From: an uncultured Peptococcaceae bacterium
GTDB taxonomy: Bacteria > Bacillota > Peptococcia > Peptococcales > Peptococcaceae
Reading direction: 5' to 3'
Length of the DNA stretch: 64,000 nt
NCBI GenBank assembly: GCA_937976375.1
Contig: CALJRU010000018.1
Span: 19,673-83,672 of the forward strand
The notes under the pieces were generated by a model. It was given only the letters and a program-made list of their open reading frames with translations. It did no database searches and had not been told where the DNA came from. Position 1 is the first letter of the stretch. Every line of letters begins with the position of its first letter. Shown piece after piece: positions 16,732 to 24,510 of the stretch. The position numbers and the translations under genes were made by a program.

Positions 16732-17156
16732 TTATGTATGGTTACCACAAGCATCGTGATCAGGGCCTTTACCGGTAAGATCCTTCATACGAGTGAGTCC
16801 TCTGGCAGTATAAAATACCAATTGGGACAGACTGCCATCTAAATTTTCTCCTGAGAGTCGCAAAAAGTTTGCATTTTCGTAGTAAGAAATGGGAAGCTCT
16901 CGTCTGTAAATTTCACCGGTAACACTGTCACGCACTTCAACGGTAACAACATCTGCACGAATTTCAAATACTTTCTCTTCCGTAATCTCACCATCTTTCT
17001 GAAATGCATGAATCTTCTTTAATAAAAGAGTAGTCCTCGTAAAAACATTCTGTCAACTTGTATCCATTTACAAGTCGATGATAAAGCAAGCCATTATAGC
17101 TGAACGTAGGCGACTTTATCACACGTGATGATTGTAATATAAAAATATTTTTTCAT
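16732..17156 (-). pseudogene. Frameshifted gene upstream of mop, about 140 codons
   Basis: Three overlapping minus-strand frames join into one plausible protein. Frame A starts with the ATG at 17156 (MKKYFYITIITCDK). Frame B continues with TFSYNGLLYHRLVNGYKL and on to YEDYSFIK. Frame C continues with DGEITEEKVFEIRADVV and ends at 16732. The shifts fall at A-rich sites near AAAG and TTAAAGAAG, so they are either real lesions or sequencing errors in short A runs. No family is recognised and there is no strong ribosome site before the ATG. The product would have been co-oriented with mop and 58 bases upstream of it. Confidence 0.55.
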
Positions 17157-17168
17157 TTCCAGACCGTA

Positions 17169-17197
17169 TTGTAACAAAATACAAATTGCTGTAAAAT
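17169..17197 (+). promoter_or_regulatory. Candidate modA promoter
   Basis: TTGTAA (17169-17174), a 17-bp spacer and TAAAAT (17192-17197) form a sigma-70-like promoter that would start transcription near 17204, inside the palindrome at 17202-17215. Confidence 0.5.
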
Positions 17198-17201
17198 TCT
17201 T

Positions 17202-17215
17202 AAAACAGCTGTTTT
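17202..17215. promoter_or_regulatory. Perfect 14-bp palindrome at the modA start site
   Basis: AAAACAGCTGTTTT is perfectly self-complementary and covers the predicted +1 of the modA transcript, where a repressor could block initiation. It does not resemble the Escherichia coli ModE box that I know. Confidence 0.5.
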
Positions 17216-17250
17216 CATATTATTTCATATCGTTTCGTATCATTTCACAA
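17211..17250. repeat. Four tandem 10-bp repeats before modA
   Basis: Four head-to-tail units of consensus NNTTTCRTAT (GTTTTCATAT, TATTTCATAT, CGTTTCGTAT, CATTTCACAA) end about 24 bases before the modA start. The 10-bp period places each copy on the same face of the helix. Confidence 0.6.
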
Positions 17251-17274
17251 AGTGCTATGAAAGAAGGGAATTAC

Positions 17275-18144
17275 ATGAAAAAGAAAATACTTGCATTCAT
17301 GCTCATCAGCGTCATGCTTTGTGGCATTTTGACGAGCTGCGGAGAAAAAGAAAGCAGCAGCGGAACAACAAATGCCACTACATCTTCCGCAAATGAATCT
17401 GAACAAGTCGATCTTATTGTATTTGCAGCTGCATCTATGACCGAAACGCTCACAGAACTCAGCAATGCCTACATGGAAGAACATCCAAATGTCAATGTTG
17501 TGCTCAACTTTGATTCTTCCGGAACCTTAAAAACACAAATTCAAGAAGGTGCAGATTGTGACGTCTTCATTTCAGCTGGTCAGTTGCAAATGGATCAATT
17601 GGATGCTGATGCAGACGCATCTGTCAACACTGAAGGATTGGATTATGTATTAGAAGGCAGTCGTTTTGACATTCTGGAAAACAAAGTTGCTCTCGTAGTC
17701 CCTGACAACAACACGAAAAACATTCAATCTTTCGAGGATATGAAGACAGGCCTTGAAAACGGCAGCATTCTTCTTGCAATGGGCAACAGCGACGTGCCAG
17801 TTGGACAATACACCCAGAAAATTTTAACCTACTTGGGCCTGGATGAAACATCGCTGGCAAACGCCGGAAATATCACTTACGGTTCCAATGTCAAAGAAGT
17901 CACCACTCAAGTGAGTGAAGCAGCCGTTGACTGTGGGATTGTTTATCAAACGGATGCCTATTCGGCTGGCTTAACAGTCGTAGATACCGCTACATCAGAA
18001 ATGTGCGGACAAGTCATCTATCCTGCAGCAGTACTCAATGTCTCCAAGCACTCAGATATCGCCAAGGATTATCTGAACTTCCTTACCAGCGATGAGGCGG
18101 ATGCTGTATTTGAAGAGGTTGGATTCACGGCCATCAACGAGTAA
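17275..18144 (+). CDS. modA: Molybdate-binding lipoprotein ModA
   Basis: A 289-residue solute-binding lipoprotein. The signal peptide ends in a lipobox (CGILTSC), so the protein is anchored outside the membrane. The mature part has the ModA core: IVFAAASMTETLTEL, FDSSGTLKTQIQEGADCDVF, and late GIVYQTDAYSAG. It captures molybdate or tungstate for ModBC. I use the ATG at 17275, behind AGAAGGGAA, not the in-frame ATG at 17257. The linker after the lipid cysteine is low-complexity Ser/Thr/Asn. It is the first gene of the plus-strand arm of the locus. Confidence 0.95.
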   Translation: MKKKILAFMLISVMLCGILTSCGEKESSSGTTNATTSSANESEQVDLIVFAAASMTETLTELSNAYMEEHPNVNVVLNFDSSGTLKTQIQEGADCDVFISAGQLQMDQLDADADASVNTEGLDYVLEGSRFDILENKVALVVPDNNTKNIQSFEDMKTGLENGSILLAMGNSDVPVGQYTQKILTYLGLDETSLANAGNITYGSNVKEVTTQVSEAAVDCGIVYQTDAYSAGLTVVDTATSEMCGQVIYPAAVLNVSKHSDIAKDYLNFLTSDEADAVFEEVGFTAINE

Positions 18145-18183
18145 TCAAAGACTACCGTTTTTAAGTCAAGGGGGGTGAGCACC

Positions 18184-18876
18184 ATGGATTGGTTTCCATT
18201 ATGGAATTCGCTGCGTATTGCGGCTATAAGTACGGTAATCATATTTTTTCTGGGTATTTTTGCTGCGTACTATATCGCCAAAGCACCGCGAATGATCAAA
18301 GGGATCCTTGACGTGGTGCTCACACTCCCTCTGGTTTTACCGCCTACTGTCGTCGGCTACTTGCTTTTACGGATTCTCGGGCCTAATCGTGTAATCGGGG
18401 CATTCATTCTAAATGTTTTTGGCATCAAGATGACAATGACTTGGTGGTCGGCTATTTTTGCCACCACAGTGGTCATTTTTCCATTGATGTATCGCACAGC
18501 ACGTGGTGCCTTTGAATCTTTCGACGAAAATTTGGCCTACGCCGGCCAAACATTAGGATTATCAAATTCTTATATTTTTTGGCATATTCGTATGCCTTAC
18601 TGCAAGCAAGGCATTTTAGCTGGCACTGTGCTGGCTTTTGCACGCGCCTTGGGTGAATACGGCGCCACAAGCATGATTGCCGGCTACACACCTGGTCGAA
18701 CAGCCACAATTTCAACGACCGTTTATCAACTGTGGCGCACCAATGACGATGCCCTCGCCTTTAAATGGGTGCTTGCCAATTTGGCCATTTCGTTTGTTGT
18801 GCTTTTAACTGTCAATTTATTAGAAAAAAAGCAGAAATATCCCAAAAGCGATCGGCCTAGATGGGAGGAAGCCTAA
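18184..18876 (+). CDS. modB: Molybdate ABC transporter permease ModB
   Basis: A 230-residue ABC permease with about five hydrophobic helices. The EAA-type cytoplasmic loop carries GQTLGLSNSYIFWHIRMPY, and ALGEYGATSMIAGYTPGRT is the characteristic ModB stretch. It forms the membrane channel with ModC. The start chosen is the ATG at 18184, eight bases after GGGGG; a GTG at 18175 would sit on top of that site. It lies 39 bases after modA, and modC begins at the very next base after its stop. Confidence 0.95.
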   Translation: MDWFPLWNSLRIAAISTVIIFFLGIFAAYYIAKAPRMIKGILDVVLTLPLVLPPTVVGYLLLRILGPNRVIGAFILNVFGIKMTMTWWSAIFATTVVIFPLMYRTARGAFESFDENLAYAGQTLGLSNSYIFWHIRMPYCKQGILAGTVLAFARALGEYGATSMIAGYTPGRTATISTTVYQLWRTNDDALAFKWVLANLAISFVVLLTVNLLEKKQKYPKSDRPRWEEA

Positions 18877-19947
18877 GTGACCATTCAATTAGATGTGAGA
18901 AAAAATTTGGGGGACTTTCGTTTAGACCTTCATCTTCAAGCCGGTAATGAAGTGCTGGGACTTCTCGGTGCATCAGGCTGCGGAAAAAGCATGACATTAA
19001 AATGTATCGCTGGCGTTGAGCGACCAGATGATGGACGTATTGTGTTAAATGATAAAGTTTTATTCGACAGCCGGCAGCGCATCAATCTTGCCCCTCAGGA
19101 ACGTCGTGTCGGCTTCCTGTTTCAAAACTATGCACTATTTCCGCAAATGACCGTGCTTGATAACATTCGAATGGGCGCACGCCGTGAAAGAAATGCCACC
19201 ATAAAGAATATGAAAGTGAAAGAAATCATGGAACGATTCGAAATTGCTGAACTCTCTAATCGTTATCCATCACAAATTTCAGGCGGTCAGCAGCAACGCA
19301 CCGCTTTAGCACGCATTTTAGTATCTGATCCACAGATATTATTACTAGACGAACCGTTTTCAGCCTTGGACACCCATCTGCGATTTCGCCTAGAGCGCGA
19401 ACTTCGAGAGGTTGCACAAGCGTTTGGGAAAACGGTTTTTTTAGTTACACATGATAGAGACGAAGCCTTTCGTTTATCGGACAAAATTGCCATTTTGAAT
19501 CATGGCAGTTTAGAGGTCTGCGGCAGCAAAGCAGACATCTTCCGTAATCCAACCACCAAACAGGCAGCTATTTTGACTGGGTGCAAAAATTTTTCAAGGT
19601 TCACCACAAAAAATGCACACCAGATTTATGCGACAGATTGGGGCATTGTGCTTGATGTTTCACAATATCCTGAAAACGGCCATTGTGTCGGCATCCGCAT
19701 GCACGATATTTTTTATGGCAGCGGTCCCAATCAAGCACGCTTTGTTGTCTTGGAAGAAATCGAAAACCCTTTTTCCTATACGGTTATGGTTCGCGCTAAA
19801 GAGGCACCTCATGCCTCACCACTGGCGTGGGAAGTGGATAAAGCACTATGGCAAAACGTACGTGCGTCAGAGATTGTGCTGCACGTTCCCAGCGAAAGAA
19901 TCATGTTATTAAATGAACGACCTATCAACTATTCAGCTACACACTAA
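18877..19947 (+). CDS. modC: Molybdate ABC transporter ATPase ModC
   Basis: A 356-residue ABC ATPase. Walker A is GASGCGKSM (residues 31-39), the signature is ISGGQQQRTALAR, and Walker B is ILLLDEPFSALD, followed by the switch histidine in LVTHDRDEAF. The C-terminal 120 residues fit the regulatory TOBE/Mop-like domain of ModC by length, but the sequence match is weak. The GTG start directly abuts the modB stop, with GGAGG eight bases before. It powers molybdate import with ModAB. Confidence 0.92.
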   Translation: MTIQLDVRKNLGDFRLDLHLQAGNEVLGLLGASGCGKSMTLKCIAGVERPDDGRIVLNDKVLFDSRQRINLAPQERRVGFLFQNYALFPQMTVLDNIRMGARRERNATIKNMKVKEIMERFEIAELSNRYPSQISGGQQQRTALARILVSDPQILLLDEPFSALDTHLRFRLERELREVAQAFGKTVFLVTHDRDEAFRLSDKIAILNHGSLEVCGSKADIFRNPTTKQAAILTGCKNFSRFTTKNAHQIYATDWGIVLDVSQYPENGHCVGIRMHDIFYGSGPNQARFVVLEEIENPFSYTVMVRAKEAPHASPLAWEVDKALWQNVRASEIVLHVPSERIMLLNERPINYSATH

Positions 19948-19960
19948 GGAGAAGATTGTT

Positions 19961-20977
19961 ATGAAAAAAGTCAAAGCAACTGATGCCATTGGCATGACAC
20001 TGTGCCATGATATTACTGCAATGTATGATGGATTTAAAGGCGCTGCCTTTAAACGTGGTCATGTAATCACCGAAGAAGACATTCCAAAGCTTCTGGACAT
20101 AGGAAAACAACATGTATTTATCTGGGAAGAGCAGGCAGGCGAAATCCATGAAGAAGATGCTGCACGCCGGCTGAGCCAGATGACCACTGTGACCGGAGCC
20201 CATTATAGTACCATTTCAGAAGGCAAGATACAGCTGCTGGCTGATCAATCTGGAATGTTCCGCGTCAATAAATCACTCCTTGACGCCGTCAATCGCATTG
20301 GAGACATCACCATTACCACTTTGCCCGACCACTACCCAGTAAAAACCGGTGATCGATTGGTTTCTATGCGTATTGTTCCACTTGCTACTGAAGAACGGCA
20401 AATCATCGAAGCAGAAACACTTTGCCGCGGCAAACAGCTCTATGACTTGATCCCTTATAAGCCGATGAAGGTGGGGATCATTATTACCGGCTCAGAAATT
20501 TATCACGGCCGTATTCAGGATAAATTTGAATCTGTCGCCAGAGCAAAGCTCTCCCATTATCCTGCAGATATTCTTGGCGTTCGATTGTGTGATGATGATC
20601 TTGCAATGATTGTTGAGGCAGGACAATCTTTCATTAACGATGGCGCTGATCTCCTCGTATTTTCTGGTGGTATGTCGGTGGATCCAGATGATCTAACACC
20701 AGGCGCCATTCGTGCAATGGGAGCAGACATTGTATCTTATGGCGTGCCTTCTCAGCCAGGAAATATGACCTTAGTGGCTTATCTTGACCACACCGCCATA
20801 CTTGGTGTACCAGGCGCAGCCATCAGTCGGCCGACAACCATGTTTGATGTACTGCTGCCACAAATTTTCAGCAATGAGCCACTAACCAAGGACGATTTAT
20901 TACGCTTAGGTGAAGGCGGCCTTTGTCAGATGTGCGAAAACTGTCATTTCCCAAACTGCACCTTTGGACGCTATTGA
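19961..20977 (+). CDS. MoeA-like molybdopterin-binding protein with Cys-rich tail
   Basis: A 338-residue protein whose second half has the MoaB/Mog/MoeA pterin-binding fold: KVGIIITGSEIYHGRIQDKF, then DLLVFSGGMSVDPDDLTPGAI. It is shorter than classical MoeA (about 400 residues), and the first half lacks a full MoeA domain set. It ends with an unusual four-cysteine tail, C-x2-C-x2-C-x4-C (CQMCENCHFPNC), that could bind a metal. A likely role is binding or handing over molybdopterin during cofactor assembly for Mop. Start at 19961, behind AAGGAGA, 13 bases after modC. Confidence 0.8.
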   Translation: MKKVKATDAIGMTLCHDITAMYDGFKGAAFKRGHVITEEDIPKLLDIGKQHVFIWEEQAGEIHEEDAARRLSQMTTVTGAHYSTISEGKIQLLADQSGMFRVNKSLLDAVNRIGDITITTLPDHYPVKTGDRLVSMRIVPLATEERQIIEAETLCRGKQLYDLIPYKPMKVGIIITGSEIYHGRIQDKFESVARAKLSHYPADILGVRLCDDDLAMIVEAGQSFINDGADLLVFSGGMSVDPDDLTPGAIRAMGADIVSYGVPSQPGNMTLVAYLDHTAILGVPGAAISRPTTMFDVLLPQIFSNEPLTKDDLLRLGEGGLCQMCENCHFPNCTFGRY

Positions 20978-21161
20978 TTTCCAGAAAGGCAAAACCTGTG
21001 GCTCAAGGAATCCCATTCGCCATGTTGACCATGGAAACTTTCATCAACAGTTCGAACAGCAAAAAAATAGCACATCGCTAATGATTCCAAAACCACCAGC
21101 CTGCCCATTGTGAATGTCAATACACAGTGAAGCTGTAAAAAATCAGATTGGGGGATACAAT
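20978..21161. other. 184-base gap inside the plus-strand molybdenum operon
   Basis: The gap separates the pterin-binding gene from the 47-residue gene. A 34-codon frame opening with TTG at 20973 (LISRKAKPVAQGIPFAM...) ends near 21081, but it has no good ribosome site. No terminator or known riboswitch fold was recognised by eye. Confidence 0.35.
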
Positions 21162-21305
21162 ATGCAAACAAACAAAGTTTCTTTTAATCCTTATGATGAG
21201 CGCCTTGCCTTGATGCAAAAGCTCAACATGTCATCTATAAAAATATATCTGGAAATTTGGAAAGAAGGTGTCGAAAATCGCACCGACACCGTGATGCCTT
21301 TATGA
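21162..21305 (+). CDS. Uncharacterised 47-residue protein coupled to the MocA-ModE gene
   Basis: A short frame with a strong GGGGGA site six bases before its ATG. The stop overlaps the next start (ATGA at 21302-21305), so translation is coupled. The sequence is soluble, helical and charged (DERLALMQKLNMSSIKIYLE) without cysteines or membrane segments. I recognise no family. Its fixed position suggests a small partner or stabiliser of the nucleotidyltransferase fusion (inference). Confidence 0.65.
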   Translation: MQTNKVSFNPYDERLALMQKLNMSSIKIYLEIWKEGVENRTDTVMPL

Positions 21306-22243
21306 CAAAGCAATCCCACACCACCATTGGCTCCGTCATTGTCGCTGCCGGGATGTCTTCACGCATGGGCGATTTCAAGCCCATGCTCAATATTGGTGCC
21401 ATCTCGATTGCTCAGCGCATTGTTGCCACGCTGCGTCAGGCAGGTGCTCAACACATTGTAGTGGTCACTGGCTTTAACGCCGACGCTTTAGAAAGGCATC
21501 TGAGCGGCAAAGGTCTCGTTTTTTTGCGCAACAGCAATTATGAAACCACCGATATGTTCACCTCTGCCAAAATTGGCCTGGCCTATTTACAGAATAAATG
21601 TGACGCGATGTTATTCACCCCTGTGGATATTCCATTATTTACCTGTGACACCGTGCGCACGCTCATCAATACGCAATGCGATATTGCCATTCCTGTGTGT
21701 GAACAATCAGAAGGCCACCCGATTCTGATTGCCAGCGATCTTGTGCCAGCATTGGTGAATTGGTCTGGTGAAGGCGGCCTGCGCGATGCCATTAAAGCGT
21801 TGAACGTCAACATCTGTCATGTACCAGTGCGCGATGCAGGCATTCTTCACGATGCTGATACGCCGCAAGATTATCAAGCTCTTCTGGATTATCACAACAG
21901 GCAATTGGCGCGTACAGAAATAAAAGTCACACTCTCTCGCGAGCTGCCGTTTTTTGATGAAAAAACAGCCATGCTATTGGCACTCATCAGAGAAACAGGC
22001 TCTGTTAGCATCGCCTGCAAGCGCATGCAAATTTCTTATTCCACCGGCTGGAACAAAATTCGCCGCCTGGAATCACAAACCAAATCAGAGGTATTGACCC
22101 GTGTGCAGGGCGGCGCTGGTGGCGGCGGCAGTCACCTTACTCCAGAAGGACATCGACTTTTAAAGGCCTACTACCAGTATGTCGCAGATATTAAAGATTA
22201 CGCTGCCAGCCGTTATGATGCTTATTTTGGAGATGATCTGTAA
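21302..22243 (+). CDS. MocA-like nucleotidyltransferase fused to a ModE-type HTH (DVU_1551-like)
   Basis: A 313-residue fusion. Residues 8-200 are an NTP-transferase of the MobA/MocA group, with the loop VAAGMSSRMGDFKPML and the acidic metal site in FTPVDIP. Residues 215-313 look like the ModE N-terminal winged helix (MLLALIRETGSVSIACKRM, then HLTPEGHRLL). MocA attaches CMP to molybdopterin, the cofactor form used by Mop. The HTH part suggests the same protein may also regulate the locus, for example at the sites upstream of modA (inference). The family name is from memory. Confidence 0.8.
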   Translation: MTKQSHTTIGSVIVAAGMSSRMGDFKPMLNIGAISIAQRIVATLRQAGAQHIVVVTGFNADALERHLSGKGLVFLRNSNYETTDMFTSAKIGLAYLQNKCDAMLFTPVDIPLFTCDTVRTLINTQCDIAIPVCEQSEGHPILIASDLVPALVNWSGEGGLRDAIKALNVNICHVPVRDAGILHDADTPQDYQALLDYHNRQLARTEIKVTLSRELPFFDEKTAMLLALIRETGSVSIACKRMQISYSTGWNKIRRLESQTKSEVLTRVQGGAGGGGSHLTPEGHRLLKAYYQYVADIKDYAASRYDAYFGDDL

Positions 22244-23295
22244 TGCGCCACATCTATCTGATCCGCCATGGCCATCCTGATTTTCCCATTGGCAGCCGCA
22301 TCTGCCTGGGTCAAACAGACACACCACTAGGCCCGCTTGGCCGCCTGCAAGGCATACTTTTGACGCGGACTTTCTCTGCAGCCACATTATCCAGCGTTTA
22401 TACAAGTTCGCTCAGCCGCGCTTGTGCCACCGCTCGCTGCATCAGCCAAACACCCATCATAAATACAGACCTAAGAGAACAATCAACAGGACTATGGGAT
22501 GGCCTTTCTTTCGATGAAATCGCCCAGCGTTGGCCCAGAGAATACGCTGAACGTGGGAAGAATCCTACATTAACCATGCCCGAAGGAGAACCGCTGGCTC
22601 ATGCGCTAACACGATTTACAGATGCTGTTAACACCATCCTTGAAAGTTCGGAAGGCGACATTGCCATCGTCTCGCACAAAGGCGTTATCAACGCTTTTGT
22701 GCAGCAGATCAGTAAGCAGGATGCTTTGCCGAAGCTGCCTTATGGCGCTTTTTGGCAGCTCACGTTGGAAGGCAATGCGCTGACCCTAAAAAATCCAGCA
22801 CCGATCAAACCTCTGCCAGAACTAGATCGCACCTTATGCCTGGCGCTCTTACAAGCGGTTGCCCCGGAACAAGTCATTGCCCATTGCGAAGCCGTTGAAA
22901 CATTTGCACTTGAACTTGCCGCACAGCTTCCTCTGGCACTTGATGCTGCGTTGATTGGACAAGCCGCGCTTCTGCACGACATCGCGCGCGTGCAGTCCAA
23001 CCATGCATATGTCGGCGCACAGTGGCTGGATCTTCTTGGTTATCCACAAATAGCAGATATTGTGCGCCAGCACCACGATCTTGCCACCTCTGAGATCAAT
23101 GAAGCCAGCATCGTCTATATGGCCGATAAGTGCCTGCAAGGAACGCAGCGCGTTTCCATCCACACACGCTTCGCCGCTGCAAAAATGAAATGTCAAAGCA
23201 AAGAAGCGCTGAGTGCTTGGAAAAAGCGCTGGCAAATTACCAATGAATTACAAAAAAATATCAATATCAATTGTGGAAAGGAGATCATCCCATGA
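22243..23295 (+). CDS. Histidine phosphatase-HD domain fusion protein
   Basis: A 350-residue fusion. The N-terminal half is a histidine-phosphatase (phosphoglycerate mutase-like) domain with the catalytic motif LIRHGHP (H9), and a second histidine in IVSHKGV. The C-terminal half resembles an HD-type metal phosphohydrolase (LLHDIARVQSNHAY, then VRQHHDLATSEIN). The ATG shares its first base with the preceding stop (TAATG), and the end overlaps xdhC by four bases. Its role may be phosphate removal from a pterin or nucleotide intermediate (inference). I know of no characterised member with this pairing. Confidence 0.75.
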   Translation: MRHIYLIRHGHPDFPIGSRICLGQTDTPLGPLGRLQGILLTRTFSAATLSSVYTSSLSRACATARCISQTPIINTDLREQSTGLWDGLSFDEIAQRWPREYAERGKNPTLTMPEGEPLAHALTRFTDAVNTILESSEGDIAIVSHKGVINAFVQQISKQDALPKLPYGAFWQLTLEGNALTLKNPAPIKPLPELDRTLCLALLQAVAPEQVIAHCEAVETFALELAAQLPLALDAALIGQAALLHDIARVQSNHAYVGAQWLDLLGYPQIADIVRQHHDLATSEINEASIVYMADKCLQGTQRVSIHTRFAAAKMKCQSKEALSAWKKRWQITNELQKNININCGKEIIP

Positions 23296-24311
23296 GGACA
23301 TTATTACAAACAGCAAAAAAACATCTTGAAGAAAATGAAAACTTAGCACTTGTTACCGTCATTGCTTCCAGCGGTGCAACGCCACGCGGCGCTGGTGCCC
23401 ATATGCTCGTCAGCACTGCAGGACTGCTCTACGGCACCATCGGCGGCGGTGCTGTGGAACATCGTTCCATTGAAATTGCTCAGACAGTTATCCAAGAAAA
23501 AGCTTCACGTGCTCATGATTTCAGCCTGACCAAAGACGACGTGCAGGCATTGGGCATGATTTGCGGCGGTGATGTACGCATATTTTTTACTTATCTCTCT
23601 GCCGAAGATCATCAACTGCTGGCATTTCTGGACACTGCCGAAAAATGTTTCCAAGCAGGCAATGACTTATGGTTAATCTGTGCCGTTTCCGCAAATGGTG
23701 CCATGGCACTATATGATCGCACACATGGCTTTATAGGCGCAGACATGCCAAAAGCGCTCGCATCCTCACTTAAACGCAAACCACTTTTAGTAGAAGTGGA
23801 AGGCCAAACATATTATGTGGAACAAATTAACAGTGCTGGTCGTGTTTATGTTTTTGGCTGCGGCCATGTTGCTCAAGAGCTGGTGCCAGTCCTGAGTCAC
23901 ATTGGCTTTCGTTGTATCGCCATGGACGATCGCGAAGAATTTGCACAAAAAGCGCTCTTCCCTGATGCAGAAGACGTCCTGCTGGTCGACTTCAATCATA
24001 TCAGCGACGCCATCACCATCACCGCTGACGACTACGCCTGCGTCATGACCCGCGGCCACGCTTATGACGCCGTCATCCAGGCACAGCTGCTGCGCACACC
24101 AGCCTCTTACATTGGCGTTATAGGCAGTGCACGCAAAAAAGCTGGCGTATACCAGAAGCTGCGCGAAGAATATGGTTTCTCTGATAACGACTTCGCCCGC
24201 ATCACCTCTCCAATCGGCCTCGACATCCAAGCCGAAACACCAGCAGAAATCGCTATTTCCATCGCTGCACAACTCATTACAGTACGCGCAAACCAGATGA
24301 AAGAATGCTAA
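23292..24311 (+). CDS. xdhC: XdhC/CoxI-family molybdenum hydroxylase maturation factor
   Basis: A 339-residue protein with both XdhC domains: the N-terminal part (VTVIASSGATPRGAGAHMLV, GTIGGGAVEH) and a C-terminal Rossmann domain (VYVFGCGHVAQEL, then ASYIGVIGSARKK). XdhC binds molybdenum cofactor, helps insert the terminal sulfur and delivers it to xanthine dehydrogenase-type enzymes. Here the obvious client is Mop. The ATG at 23292 follows AAGGAGA and overlaps the previous stop. A terminator lies 70 bases downstream. Confidence 0.9.
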   Translation: MRTLLQTAKKHLEENENLALVTVIASSGATPRGAGAHMLVSTAGLLYGTIGGGAVEHRSIEIAQTVIQEKASRAHDFSLTKDDVQALGMICGGDVRIFFTYLSAEDHQLLAFLDTAEKCFQAGNDLWLICAVSANGAMALYDRTHGFIGADMPKALASSLKRKPLLVEVEGQTYYVEQINSAGRVYVFGCGHVAQELVPVLSHIGFRCIAMDDREEFAQKALFPDAEDVLLVDFNHISDAITITADDYACVMTRGHAYDAVIQAQLLRTPASYIGVIGSARKKAGVYQKLREEYGFSDNDFARITSPIGLDIQAETPAEIAISIAAQLITVRANQMKEC

Positions 24312-24384
24312 TGCAGCCCCGTTATTTTCCAAAGGGCATCTTAAAAAGTAGAAAATATAAACAAAATCAAAGATAAACAAAAGA

Positions 24385-24409
24385 GGTATGCTCAAAAATT
24401 GAGCATACC
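24385..24409 (+). terminator. Terminator after xdhC
   Basis: GGTATGCTCAA (24385-24395) pairs perfectly with 24399-24409 around a 3-base loop. The following tract (CCTTTACTTC) is only moderately T-rich. Confidence 0.6.
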
Positions 24410-24468
24410 CCTTTACTTCAACACTCCAATAAAAACACTTCATCCCTTTTTCTTTCCTTCTTGCTTTG

Positions 24469-24477
24469 TGCTACAAT
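24469..24477 (+). promoter_or_regulatory. Extended -10 promoter for the C-GCAxxG-C-C gene
   Basis: TGC followed by TACAAT (24472-24477) is an extended -10 element 34 bases before the ATG at 24511. The -35 region is poor, as is usual for this promoter type. Confidence 0.45.
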
Positions 24478-24510
24478 AGAAACACGAATTATGACAAGGA
24501 GTTGATCATT

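Noticed and set aside
17160..17274. Classical ModE box or molybdenum-cofactor riboswitch upstream of modA
   Set aside because: Neither the ModE palindrome I know nor a Moco aptamer core could be matched by eye; only the palindrome and 10-bp repeats are reported.
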